Part shown: piece after piece, positions 1-8,262 of the stretch
Position numbering within the stretch: position 1 is the first letter of the stretch
Layout of the letters: the number at the start of each line of letters is the position of its first letter
Assembly: GCF_002286965.1 (NCBI RefSeq)
Contig: NZ_NSKD01000001.1
Coordinates: forward strand, 434,001-498,000
Source: Halovibrio salipaludis
GTDB lineage: Bacteria; Pseudomonadota; Gammaproteobacteria; Pseudomonadales; Oleiphilaceae
Direction of reading: 5' to 3'
DNA: 64,000 nucleotides
Made by a program: the position numbers and the translations under genes
Notes under the pieces: model-generated
Database searches by the model: none
What the model saw: only the letters and a program-made list of their open reading frames with translations
What the model was told of the DNA's origin: nothing

Positions 1-128
1 TGGCCATGCCAGGCGCGGGTCAGGGCAATCACGGCAAACGGGAAGAGGATGAAGATCACATCCGCGTAGGTCCCGTACATCATGTTGACGGTTTCGTGAT
101 TCGTACGATGGTCCGGAAGATGGTTCAT
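1..128 (-). CDS. 5' end of an unknown membrane protein (cut by window edge)
   Basis: The reading frame starts with ATG at 128 and runs off the left edge, so only about 42 residues are visible. It begins MNHLPDHRTNHETVNMMYG and continues into one hydrophobic stretch (roughly residues 22-37) that looks like a membrane segment. An AGGA motif lies about 10 bases before the ATG. The start is only 12 bases past the stop of the hybrid kinase gene, so the two are probably co-transcribed and may act together. I do not recognise the family from this fragment. Confidence 0.5.
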   Translation of the reverse strand, partial: MNHLPDHRTNHETVNMMYGTYADVIFILFPFAVIALTRAWHG

Positions 129-140
129 GGTGTCATCCTG

Positions 141-3100
141 TTACTGTTGGCTGTCCCGCCCCTCCAGAGCCTGCCGGATGAGGCCGGCCAGCTCCGGATA
201 GAGGTTGACCGCATGGGTCACGTCCTGGTTCTTGAGGGCGCGTTCCACTTCGGCGGCCTTCTCCGTGATCAGCGGATACCCCATGGCGCCCGCCGTTCCC
301 TTGATCTGGTGCACCTGGCGCTGCAGATCCATCCAGTGTTCATCCCGGATCGCCTGCTCCATGATGTTGAGCCGCTCGGGCAGTCCATCCAGGAACTGAT
401 CCACCAGGTGCTGGATATCCGGATCCGGATCCGTTCCCGACTCTGAATCCGCCTCCGTCGACACCGCACCCCCCAGGTGTTTCTGCAGCAGCACCCGCAG
501 CTGCCCGGAATCAATGGGTTTGTGGAGAACGCCGTCGCAGCCCGCTTTCTGGAGATCGTCCACTTCCGACTCATCACCAGCGGTGAAGGCGATGATCGGC
601 CGCCGGAACCCGGTCTGGCGCAGCATACGGGTCGCCTCCGGGCCGTTCATCTCCGGCATGTGGCTGTCCATCAGCACCAGATGCACCGTTTCGCTCATGG
701 CGGTGGACACCGCAGCGGAGCCCGTATCCACCGCCAGCACCGTCACCCCGAAGCGCGCCAGGAGCCGCTCGACCAGGCGGCGGTTATCCTCGTTGTCCTC
801 CGCTACCAGCACCGTGCCCTGATACTGCTGCACCACCTCTGTCCTGGCCTCACTGCGCACCCGCAGGTAACGCGCCAGTGTCTCGTAGAAGCGCCGCTTG
901 TCGATGGGCTTGGCCATGTAATCGTCACAGCCGGCTTCCTGATAGTCCTGCAGATCCTCCGCCATGACATTGGCCGTCAGGGCAACGACCGGCGTGTTGA
1001 CACCGGCTTCCCGAATGGCCCGGGTGGCGTCCCGGCCATTCATCACCGGCATCTGGATGTCCATCAGGATCAGATCCCATGCTTCGCTGCTCGCCCGCTC
1101 CAGCGCCTCGGCGCCGTTGCCCACATGGGCCACCTCGGCCCCGGTGCGGGTGATGAGCAGATCCACCAGCTTGCGGTTCACCTCGTTGTCCTCCGCCACC
1201 AGGATGCGGCCGCTCAGATGGGGCGCATGCAGCATGGGCAGCTGGCGGCGGCGCTGGGTCATCTCCGAGGCATCGCGGATCATGTGGACACCGTCCAGTG
1301 GCCCGCTGTCGATCGTGACCTCAAACTCACTGCCCTCACCATAGACACTGTCCACCCTGATATCACCGCCCAGCAACTCGGCGAGATGCCGGGAGATGCT
1401 CAGGCCCAGCCCCGTTCCCCCGTACTGGCGGGCGGTGGCGGCGGCACCCTGGGCGAAGGGGTCGAACAGGCGCTCCATCTGCTCCGGCTTCATACCGATG
1501 CCGGTGTCCACCACCCTGGCATGCAGCTTTTCCTGCTCCCGGTCGCAGCGGATCGCGATATGGATACTGCCTTTATCGGTGAACTTGAGCGCATTGCCGC
1601 ACAGGTTGATCAGGATCTGGCGGAACCGGGTCGGGTCCGTGCGGATGATCTCCGGCAGCGGGTACTCGCACTGGATGAAGAACTCGAGCCCCTTCTCCCG
1701 GGCCCTGGGGGTGAAGAAGGCACGCACCTCGTCCAGCAGCTCCGGGAGGTTGACGTTCAGGCGCTCCACCTCAAGCTTGTTCGCATCGATCTTGGAATGG
1801 TCGAGAATGTCGTTGATCAGGTCGAGAAGGTGACGCCCTGAGCGGACCACCGTCTCGGCACTGCCGCGTTTCTCGGACTCGCTGAGATCCGGTTCCATGA
1901 GGGTTTCGCCATAACCGATGATGGCCGCCAGTGGCGTGCGGATCTCGTGGCTCATGTTCGCCAGGAACTGGCTCTTGGCGGCGGCCGAATTGCGGGCGAT
2001 CTCCTTCTCGAGCCGTTCGTTCTCGCGCTCCTTCTCCACCTCGTGGCGCTGGCGCCGCTCGGTCACATCCACGAAGGTGCCCTCAAGGTGGCTGGGTTCG
2101 CCGTCCTCGTTATAGATGGTCCGGATGGAGATGTTGGCCCAGCGCTCCTCGCCCTGGCAGGTATCGAAGGTGCCTTCAACCCCGTGGACCTCCCCCTCCT
2201 TCTCAAGCTGCCGGATCACCCAGTGGCGGACACTCGACTGGGAGAAACAGGCCCGCAGCGCATCCGGAACGCCACTGATCAGGCTCTCGACGGAACTGTA
2301 GCCCAGGATCCGTGCCATGGAGGGATTGGCGTCCAGGAACCGGCAGCTGGTCGACATCTGGAAGATCCCTTCCATGGCATTCTCGAACAGGGCGCGATAG
2401 CGGTGGAGGTTGGCCACCGCCTGCTGGTTCCACTCCAGGGCTTCGCGCTGGACGATCTTGATGCGGTTGGCGAACGCCAGTGACAGCAGGATGTTCTGGG
2501 CCACGAACCCGATCTGGGGGGCGTGGCTGGTGAAGCTGTTGAGCGGGTAATACCCCATCACGGCGGTGCCGTAAAAGCCCACGCCGACCAGGGTGCACAG
2601 CCAGGAAACAAAGTAGATCCCGGCGCTGGGCAGCTCATTGCGCCAGGCCCAGTAACTGAGCGCGATGATCACCACCGCCAGGCCCACGGAACCGACCACG
2701 GTCCACTCCATCGCCACGTGGTAGTCGTGGAAGAGGCTGATCACCAGCGTGGTGATGGCCGCGTACAGGCAGAGCTTCAGCACCTGGTCCAGGTGGGCGG
2801 CACGGTTGCGGGTATCCAGCAGTTCCCGCGCCATCATGGTGCCGAAGATCCAGCTCAGCTGGATATAGATGTGCAGGTATTCCTTGTGGAGCCAGGACTG
2901 GAGCCCGCCGAACACCTGCATGCCATGCACCTGTTCGGTCATCACGAACAGCATGGCGAACAGGATGTAGGTGGTGTAGTAGATGTAGCCCGGCTCGCGC
3001 ACCACCAGGGTGACGAAGAAGTTATAGGCGAGGAGGGCGAACAGCGCCCCCATGAACAGCCCCTGGATCCACTCATCCACCGCGACCTTGCCCAGGTAGC

Positions 3101-3683
3101 TGTCCAGCTCCCACAGGTTCAGGGGCAGGCGCATGGTGTTCCGGGTTTCCACGCGCAGAAGCAGCGTATAGCGTTCCCCGGGCGCGAGGTTGAGACGGAA
3201 GGCGGGATTGGGAACCTCGAACTCACGCCCGCTCCAGTCCTCGGCGTACCGGTGCCGGTCCCTGTCCACCACCTCGCCCTGTTCGTTGACCAGATACAGA
3301 TCCGCGGCATCCACCAGCGGCAGCACCAGTTCCACCACCCAGTCGGCCACCGGGTGACTGCCGTTACGGTAGACAAGGTCGCGCTTGATCCAGAACACCG
3401 ACTCGGTATAGCCGTAGTTGAGCACCCCCACAGTGTGCTCATTGAACTCGGGCGTATTGCCGGCGATCACATCCTCCAGGCTGTATTCGTGGGCCTCGTC
3501 CTGGAGATAACGGAAGCAGCTGCCGATATTGTGGTGCTCCTCCCCGTCGCGGATCTCGACGGGACCGTCCAGGCAGCTCCCGGAGGCCTGCGCGCTTTCC
3601 CCGGAGACCGCAACAGGGCAGAGCACCGCCAGCGCAAGCAGCAGCCAGGCATACCAGGGATGTGCGGGCAATCTGGCGTTCAA
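141..3683 (-). CDS. Hybrid sensor histidine kinase (7TMR-DISM, PAS, HisKA, HATPase, two REC, HPt)
   Basis: This 1180-residue inner-membrane protein carries a whole phosphorelay in one chain, as in BarA-type kinases. It has a signal peptide (about 1-28), a periplasmic 7TMR-DISM extracellular domain (about 40-195), seven membrane helices (about 205-405) and a PAS domain (about 425-545). The HisKA domain has its phospho-accepting His579 in SHEIRTPL. The ATPase domain shows the N box (LINLCGNALKFT) and G boxes (DTGIGM, GGTGLGLSIS). Two receiver domains have Asp875 and Asp1006, and the C-terminal HPt domain has His1125 in HQIKGT. The start is TTG, preceded by GGAGAG nine bases upstream; no in-frame ATG gives a better leader. 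The ligand and output regulator cannot be read from the sequence, and no separate response regulator lies beside it. Confidence 0.93.
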   Translation of the reverse strand: MNARLPAHPWYAWLLLALAVLCPVAVSGESAQASGSCLDGPVEIRDGEEHHNIGSCFRYLQDEAHEYSLEDVIAGNTPEFNEHTVGVLNYGYTESVFWIKRDLVYRNGSHPVADWVVELVLPLVDAADLYLVNEQGEVVDRDRHRYAEDWSGREFEVPNPAFRLNLAPGERYTLLLRVETRNTMRLPLNLWELDSYLGKVAVDEWIQGLFMGALFALLAYNFFVTLVVREPGYIYYTTYILFAMLFVMTEQVHGMQVFGGLQSWLHKEYLHIYIQLSWIFGTMMARELLDTRNRAAHLDQVLKLCLYAAITTLVISLFHDYHVAMEWTVVGSVGLAVVIIALSYWAWRNELPSAGIYFVSWLCTLVGVGFYGTAVMGYYPLNSFTSHAPQIGFVAQNILLSLAFANRIKIVQREALEWNQQAVANLHRYRALFENAMEGIFQMSTSCRFLDANPSMARILGYSSVESLISGVPDALRACFSQSSVRHWVIRQLEKEGEVHGVEGTFDTCQGEERWANISIRTIYNEDGEPSHLEGTFVDVTERRQRHEVEKERENERLEKEIARNSAAAKSQFLANMSHEIRTPLAAIIGYGETLMEPDLSESEKRGSAETVVRSGRHLLDLINDILDHSKIDANKLEVERLNVNLPELLDEVRAFFTPRAREKGLEFFIQCEYPLPEIIRTDPTRFRQILINLCGNALKFTDKGSIHIAIRCDREQEKLHARVVDTGIGMKPEQMERLFDPFAQGAAATARQYGGTGLGLSISRHLAELLGGDIRVDSVYGEGSEFEVTIDSGPLDGVHMIRDASEMTQRRRQLPMLHAPHLSGRILVAEDNEVNRKLVDLLITRTGAEVAHVGNGAEALERASSEAWDLILMDIQMPVMNGRDATRAIREAGVNTPVVALTANVMAEDLQDYQEAGCDDYMAKPIDKRRFYETLARYLRVRSEARTEVVQQYQGTVLVAEDNEDNRRLVERLLARFGVTVLAVDTGSAAVSTAMSETVHLVLMDSHMPEMNGPEATRMLRQTGFRRPIIAFTAGDESEVDDLQKAGCDGVLHKPIDSGQLRVLLQKHLGGAVSTEADSESGTDPDPDIQHLVDQFLDGLPERLNIMEQAIRDEHWMDLQRQVHQIKGTAGAMGYPLITEKAAEVERALKNQDVTHAVNLYPELAGLIRQALEGRDSQQ

Positions 3684-3774
3684 AACTGTGATCTCTCCGG
3701 ACGCGGGGAAGGCAATGGCCGATTATGCTGCAAATGTGCATTCACCGGAACAGTATGGTCGCTGGAGTGGATTG

Positions 3775-4881
3775 ATGAAAACGCGCTTGTGTTTCAGGGC
3801 GTACACCAGTGTCCTGGCCGTTCTCCTGACGGCCGGGCTCACCGGCTGTGACCTCGACACCGGCTCCTCCGGGGGCGGCCCGGGGTCCTGCACGGATGGC
3901 TTCACCTTCGAGGATCCGTCGCAGGTGCAGTACGGGTCGCTGACCATCGATGGGGATCAGAACACCAATCCAGCTGGCGCTGATATCGAAAAAACACTGT
4001 TCCGCCAGTTCGCAAGGATTGCAGAACCGGCTGACGGGACTGAGAATCAGAATCGGGCAAAGGAAGCCTATGGTTTCTTCAAAAAAGAGACTGAAAAATT
4101 CATAGGGTTCGAGGAAAACAACCTGCCGAACTACAACAAGGTGAAAAACGGTTTTGACCTACTTGAGGCTATGATCGCCTCCGGCAATGTCGCCCCCCTC
4201 CAGACGGCCCGGGATGCCATGGCGAACTGCGTTCGCGAGGATGCCCCCGGCAGCATCAGGGTCAACACACTGAAAGTCACGGAAACAGAGCCCCCCGAAG
4301 ACGAACGGGAAACATGGGAGCTGGGCGTGAACTACGCTCACAACCCGGAACCGCTAACGGATCCCACCCCCTTTGGCCCTAACGTCGCGCGCGTGGCTTT
4401 CACACCGGAAAGCTTTGTGTTCACGCTCTACCCCAACCAGGCCTTCGAAGGGATCGGGCCGTCTTCCGGGTTCAAACAGCCAAGCAAGCTGATTGCCGGA
4501 TTCAACGCGGACTTTGAGGAAACCGTGAACGACGAGGAGAGTTCCGGGGATTCAGAAAACGGCGAGAATGAGGGAGATCCTGACTCGGTGATTTTCGAGT
4601 CCTTTCTCGATAATACCCAGGATGACCGGGGAGATGATCGCAGTCAGACCGACCGCTGGTCATGGAGTTCGCAGGAAGGAACAGAGGTGTTCAGCGACAC
4701 GACAATCAGGTGTGTACGCATTACGGCTTACTATGGAGAAGTCAACGCCAATGATCAGGTTGAGGTTGAACTCGACTCAGAAACTTGTCCTGGCATCAGC
4801 AGCGCTGCAACCCTCGATGATCCTGAGGACACGTTCAGCTACAAATCAGCCGACCCAGGCGTCGATCAGGCCCGGAACTGA
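3775..4881 (+). CDS. Putative lipoprotein of unknown function
   Basis: The gene encodes 368 residues. I chose ATG at 3775, with GGAGTGG upstream, because it gives a short basic N-terminus, a hydrophobic core and a lipobox ending LTGC near residue 24. This predicts a lipid-anchored exported protein. The mature chain is rich in Asp, Glu, Asn and Ser, with an acidic low-complexity stretch (EETVNDEESSGDSENGENEG) in the middle. No known domain or catalytic motif is visible. Base composition is clearly less GC-rich than the flanks from about 3960 onward, which may mean recent acquisition or a weakly expressed accessory gene. It is divergent from the hybrid kinase, with about 90 bases between the two starts. 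Confidence 0.7.
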   Translation: MKTRLCFRAYTSVLAVLLTAGLTGCDLDTGSSGGGPGSCTDGFTFEDPSQVQYGSLTIDGDQNTNPAGADIEKTLFRQFARIAEPADGTENQNRAKEAYGFFKKETEKFIGFEENNLPNYNKVKNGFDLLEAMIASGNVAPLQTARDAMANCVREDAPGSIRVNTLKVTETEPPEDERETWELGVNYAHNPEPLTDPTPFGPNVARVAFTPESFVFTLYPNQAFEGIGPSSGFKQPSKLIAGFNADFEETVNDEESSGDSENGENEGDPDSVIFESFLDNTQDDRGDDRSQTDRWSWSSQEGTEVFSDTTIRCVRITAYYGEVNANDQVEVELDSETCPGISSAATLDDPEDTFSYKSADPGVDQARN

Positions 4882-4895
4882 GCAGCCGTGCGGTC

Positions 4896-5147
4896 TCACC
4901 GCCGGCTGCACCCTGTATCCATACCCCACTGCTCCATGAAGGCCCGCTTCTTGCGGATCAGGCGCTCGTAGGTGCTGACAATGCTGGCGCTGTGCGCTGT
5001 GGGTGATTCCCGAAGGGCATCCACCCGTTCCTGCAGTGACCGCAGTTCACTGCAGAGCCGCTGATGAAGATGGTCGTGGACACTTTCGAACTGATCTAGG
5101 GCAATATCGGTCTCAGCCCTCATCACATCCTGTTGTTCGCTGCGCAT
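4896..5147 (-). CDS. Small hypothetical helical protein
   Basis: The ATG at 5147 gives an 83-residue soluble protein starting MRSEQQDVMRAETDIALDQF. It is rich in charged residues and probably helical or coiled-coil over most of its length, and has no membrane segment. An in-frame GTG at 5243 would add 32 residues, but that extension is rich in Cys and hydrophobics and less protein-like, so I prefer the ATG. The ribosome site is weak (GGGACGGG about 8 bases upstream). It converges with the lipoprotein gene, 14 bases apart. I do not recognise the family and coding status is not certain. Confidence 0.45.
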   Translation of the reverse strand: MRSEQQDVMRAETDIALDQFESVHDHLHQRLCSELRSLQERVDALRESPTAHSASIVSTYERLIRKKRAFMEQWGMDTGCSRR

Positions 5148-5259
5148 CGTAATAACCCGTCCCTGCCTGGTTATATTGACTACTTTTTGCGCATTCTGCC
5201 CCGACTGACATCGGATTGCAATAAGATGTGAACAGGCTTTCACTATTTTACATAAGCGA

Positions 5260-6570
5260 TCAGGTTGCGCCCGGAATACCCTGAACGACTCCCAGCGGCC
5301 GCTCCGACTCTTCCAGTACAGGGAAACTGCTGCACACCTGGTTCACAAAGCCCGCCAGCACCGGCAGATGATGCCCCACGATGGGGATACCGGTATTGAT
5401 CAGTGACACGCTGATGTCACGGCTCGGGTCGGCCCAGCACCACTTGTTGATCAGACCCACGTGCCCGAAGGCCTCGCCCGACTGCGGCCCCCAGAGCCCC
5501 ACCGGGTCCGCCCCCAGCATGAAGCCGGCGCTGAAGCGCATGGGGATCATCATGGTGCGGTCAATCTGCATGCGCCCGTAGGCCTGTACCGCGCGGATGA
5601 CCGTCTGGCGGTCACAGATGCGCTTACCGTTCCAGGTGCCCCCATTGAGCATCATCTGGAAGAAGCGCCCCATCTCCTCGGCGGTGCCGCACAGGTTGCC
5701 CGCGGGGATGACCGCCTCCTGGAAGCGCGGATCGTTGCTGACCTCGGCCACGGTATTGATGTCACCGCCCAGGGCCCGGCGCACGATCCAGGACACCGGG
5801 AACACCAGTTTCGGGCCGGTAGCGTAGTTCCAGGCCAGATCCAGCAGGCTGTCGTGGTCAATGCCGTAGGTGAAGTAACGCATGCCCATGGGCTGGCGCA
5901 GGCGCTTGTCCAGCAGGCTTTCAATGCTTTCGCCGGTAACCCGGCGAACCACTTCACCCAGGACGTAGCCACCGGTAATGGCATGGTAGGCCACCGTGCT
6001 GCCGTCCGCCTCGATCGGTCGCGCGTCGCACAGCAGTTTCCAGATGTAGCGCTCGTCCCAGAGCGCATCGATGGGCGTGTTCCTGGGCAGCCCCGGGATA
6101 CCGCCACGATGGGACAGGATCTGGTGGATGGTGATGTGCTTCTTGCCGTTGCGGGCGAACTCCGGGCAGTAGAAGCTGACCGGGTCCAGCAGATTGATGA
6201 GGCCATCCTCCGCCAGCATATGCACGAGCAGGGCGGTCACGGCCTTGGAGGCTGAGAAATAGCAGACGGGGGTCTCGGGTGTCATGGGTACCCGGGGCCC
6301 ATCGGGGCGGTCCTCGGGCCCGTTGCCCTGGGCATGGCCAAGGGCGCGGTTCAGCAGAAGCTGGCCCCGGTGGCGCAGCGTGATCTGAAGGCCCGGATGG
6401 GTACCGGTACGGTACAGCGCGGCCACCTTCTCCCAGACGGCCTCAACGGACTCGCTGCTCACACCCGCTTCGGCGGGGTTCTGCTCCCCGTCCCTGTCCA
6501 CGGCCGTGACCGTATCCAGATCCCCCGGGATGCGGCTGCTGTGAAGCCGTTTCCTGAGCCATTCGTTCAT
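5260..6570 (-). CDS. Serine hydrolase, beta-lactamase/esterase (COG1680) family
   Basis: This 436-residue protein has the class C beta-lactamase/penicillin-binding fold used by many esterases and lipases. The SxxK motif is S106-A-S-K109 (YFSASKAVT), giving Ser106 as nucleophile. The second motif is Y195-H-A rather than Y-x-N, which is common in the esterase branch. An HVG triad (AFGHVGLINKW) replaces the KTG box. There is no obvious signal peptide, so it is probably cytoplasmic or loosely membrane-associated. The substrate is unknown; family members include esterase EstB and various carboxylesterases. A true beta-lactamase is unlikely given the motifs and missing leader. It stands 59 bases downstream of the ion channel gene on the same strand and may share its transcript. 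Confidence 0.85.
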   Translation of the reverse strand: MNEWLRKRLHSSRIPGDLDTVTAVDRDGEQNPAEAGVSSESVEAVWEKVAALYRTGTHPGLQITLRHRGQLLLNRALGHAQGNGPEDRPDGPRVPMTPETPVCYFSASKAVTALLVHMLAEDGLINLLDPVSFYCPEFARNGKKHITIHQILSHRGGIPGLPRNTPIDALWDERYIWKLLCDARPIEADGSTVAYHAITGGYVLGEVVRRVTGESIESLLDKRLRQPMGMRYFTYGIDHDSLLDLAWNYATGPKLVFPVSWIVRRALGGDINTVAEVSNDPRFQEAVIPAGNLCGTAEEMGRFFQMMLNGGTWNGKRICDRQTVIRAVQAYGRMQIDRTMMIPMRFSAGFMLGADPVGLWGPQSGEAFGHVGLINKWCWADPSRDISVSLINTGIPIVGHHLPVLAGFVNQVCSSFPVLEESERPLGVVQGIPGAT

Positions 6571-6629
6571 CGGAGCTGCTCCCTCCTGTCGTTCCCTTGA
6601 TCAATGTGACATTCCAGTATGGCATGGAA

Positions 6630-7469
6630 TCAGCCGCTGCGCGTGCCCTCCTTGCGCTCCAGGCTGTTCTCAATGCGATCCAGCTGCTGCTGGAGCTCCT
6701 GCATGCGTTCATGGATCCGGTGCACCTCCACCGCCTCGCCCTCACCGTTCTCCTCGTCCACACGCTGGCTTTCCTTCTCCATCACCTGCAGCACGATGCC
6801 GATCATCATGTTCAGGAAAATGAAGGCCGTCAGGAACAGGAAACTCAGGTAATAGATCCAGCTCAGCGGGTACACCTCCTGGGTCTCGTACATCACATCC
6901 GTCCAGTCCTCGAAGGTCGCGATGCGGAACAGCGTCAGCATGGAGCGGGCGATATTGCCCCAGAGGAAGTCATTGATGTGGCCAAACAGGAAGCTGCCAA
7001 AGGCCCCGTAGATGTAGAAAATGATGAACATCAGCAGCACCACGTAGCCCATGCGCGGGATGGCCTTGAACAGCGACGCCATCAGGATGCGCAGCTCCGG
7101 GATCAGCGACACCAGGCGCAGGACCCGGAAAATGCGCAGCAGCCGTGCCAGAAGCACCATTTCCGAGTCGTTGATGGGGATGAGGCTGGCCACCACGATG
7201 ATGAAATCGAACACGTTCCAGCGCTCGCGAAAGAAGTCCCGCAGGCGCTCCTCCGCCGCCATCCGGATCAGGATCTCGATCAGGAAGAAGACCGTCACCG
7301 CCCAGTCCAGTACACCCATCACCTGGTCGAACCGGCTGACGCCCTCGTAGGTACGGGCGCCGATGAGCAGGGCGGAAACGATGATGATGCTGATCACCGC
7401 GCCCTCGAAGAGGCGGTTACGGTGCAGCGCGTCGAGTCGGCGCTTCAGGTCGCTGGCACTCTGGGCCAT
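6630..7469 (-). CDS. Bacterial voltage-gated cation channel (BacNav-like)
   Basis: The 279-residue protein has the one-domain plan of NaChBac-type channels, which work as tetramers in the inner membrane. Helices S1-S4 occupy about residues 20-125. S4 carries arginines at every third position (R109, R112, R115, R118), the classic voltage sensor. S5 (about 140-165), a pore helix with filter T185-F-E-D-W-T-D191, and S6 (about 203-230) follow. The C-terminus (about 232-272) is acidic then heptad-like, matching the cytoplasmic coiled coil of this family. The filter has three acidic residues, unlike the TLESW type common in sodium channels, so calcium or mixed selectivity is possible. The start is ATG at 7469. 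Confidence 0.9.
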   Translation of the reverse strand: MAQSASDLKRRLDALHRNRLFEGAVISIIIVSALLIGARTYEGVSRFDQVMGVLDWAVTVFFLIEILIRMAAEERLRDFFRERWNVFDFIIVVASLIPINDSEMVLLARLLRIFRVLRLVSLIPELRILMASLFKAIPRMGYVVLLMFIIFYIYGAFGSFLFGHINDFLWGNIARSMLTLFRIATFEDWTDVMYETQEVYPLSWIYYLSFLFLTAFIFLNMMIGIVLQVMEKESQRVDEENGEGEAVEVHRIHERMQELQQQLDRIENSLERKEGTRSG

Positions 7470-7532
7470 TCACTGAACCTCCTGTGAACGGAAAACGGCA
7501 TTATCACTGATCCACCCCTTTCAGACGAGGAT

Positions 7533-7561
7533 TTGACCTCCCTTCGGAGAACAGATAGTGT
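7533..7561 (+). promoter_or_regulatory. Candidate sigma-70 promoter of the NemR-like regulator
   Basis: TTGACC (7533-7538) and TAGTGT (7556-7561) are separated by 17 bases and point toward the TetR gene at 7613. The -35 box is a good match and the -10 box a moderate one. The expected transcript start, near 7568, lies just before the inverted repeat at 7575-7589. Confidence 0.4.
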
Positions 7562-7574
7562 TCAGAATATCGAG

Positions 7575-7589
7575 TAGACGACCGGTCTA
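7575..7589. promoter_or_regulatory. Candidate NemR-type operator
   Basis: TAGACGACCGGTCTA is an inverted repeat with arms TAGAC and GTCTA around five bases. It resembles the NemR box of Escherichia coli as I recall it (TAGACC and GGTCTA arms), but the spacing differs by one base. It lies 23 bases before the regulator start and just downstream of a plausible promoter, a position suited to autorepression of the regulator and the reductase gene behind it. Confidence 0.5.
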
Positions 7590-7612
7590 ATTGGCACAGA
7601 AAGTCAATCATC

Positions 7613-8215
7613 ATGACAAAACCCCAGCGCAATCCCAACCTTCGCCAGGAACTCCTTGAAGCTGGTGTTCACCTGCTGTCCGAACAGGGGTACCACGGCA
7701 CCGGTATCAAGGAGATCCTGGACCGGGTCAAGGTCCCCAAGGGGTCCTTCTATCACTACTTCAGCAGTAAGGAAGGCTTCACCGCCGAGATCATCGAGGA
7801 TTACACCGAGGGTCTTCTGGCGCTGATGGACCGCCACCTGGACCAGCCCCGCGACTCCGCCCGCGAGACCATCCGCCAGATGTACGGGCTGATGATCACC
7901 GAGTTTGAACGCCGGGGCTGCATCCGGGGCTGCCTGCTGGGCAACCTGGCCGCCGAAATCGGCGCGGCCAGCCAGCAGTGCCAGCAGGCCCTTCAGAAAG
8001 GTTACCGCGACTGGCGGGAACGGTTTGTGCCGCTGGTGGAGCAGGGCCAGCGCACGGGTGAGTTCCGAGACGACATGCCCGCCAGCGCCCTGAGCGACAT
8101 CTTCTGGAACCACTGGGAGGGCGGCATCCTGCGCATGAAGCTCGAGGGCCAGGCCGACCTGCTGCGTGCCGACCTCGACTGGCTTCTGGACCGCCTGATG
8201 GCGCCCGCCCCCTGA
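7613..8215 (+). CDS. TetR-family regulator, NemR-like electrophile sensor
   Basis: This 200-residue repressor has an N-terminal TetR helix-turn-helix (about residues 10-55, with VPKGSFYHYFSSKE) and a ligand domain. The segment around R105-G-C107-L aligns by eye with the GCL of E. coli NemR, where Cys106 senses reactive chlorine and electrophiles. A second cysteine, C103, sits four residues before it. The gene directly downstream encodes an Old Yellow Enzyme-type reductase, the same pairing as nemR-nemA. I infer that electrophiles release the repressor from the operator at 7575-7589. The start is ATG with only a weak ribosome site. Confidence 0.85.
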   Translation: MTKPQRNPNLRQELLEAGVHLLSEQGYHGTGIKEILDRVKVPKGSFYHYFSSKEGFTAEIIEDYTEGLLALMDRHLDQPRDSARETIRQMYGLMITEFERRGCIRGCLLGNLAAEIGAASQQCQQALQKGYRDWRERFVPLVEQGQRTGEFRDDMPASALSDIFWNHWEGGILRMKLEGQADLLRADLDWLLDRLMAPAP

Positions 8216-8262
8216 ATGCCCCTGATTTCCGATTCCAATCCCTTTTATGGAGTATCCGTTCC

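Noticed and set aside
477-1841. 454-codon plus-strand frame opposite the hybrid kinase
   Set aside because: The opposite strand encodes a kinase with all motifs; long antisense frames are expected in GC-rich DNA. The same holds for the frames opposite ctaD, prlC and kdpA.
5148-5243. GTG-initiated extension of the small protein at 4896-5147
   Set aside because: The extra 32 residues lack a ribosome site and do not resemble the rest of the protein.
5260-6570. Beta-lactamase resistance gene
   Set aside because: No signal peptide, and the Y-x-N and KTG motifs are replaced by forms typical of esterases.
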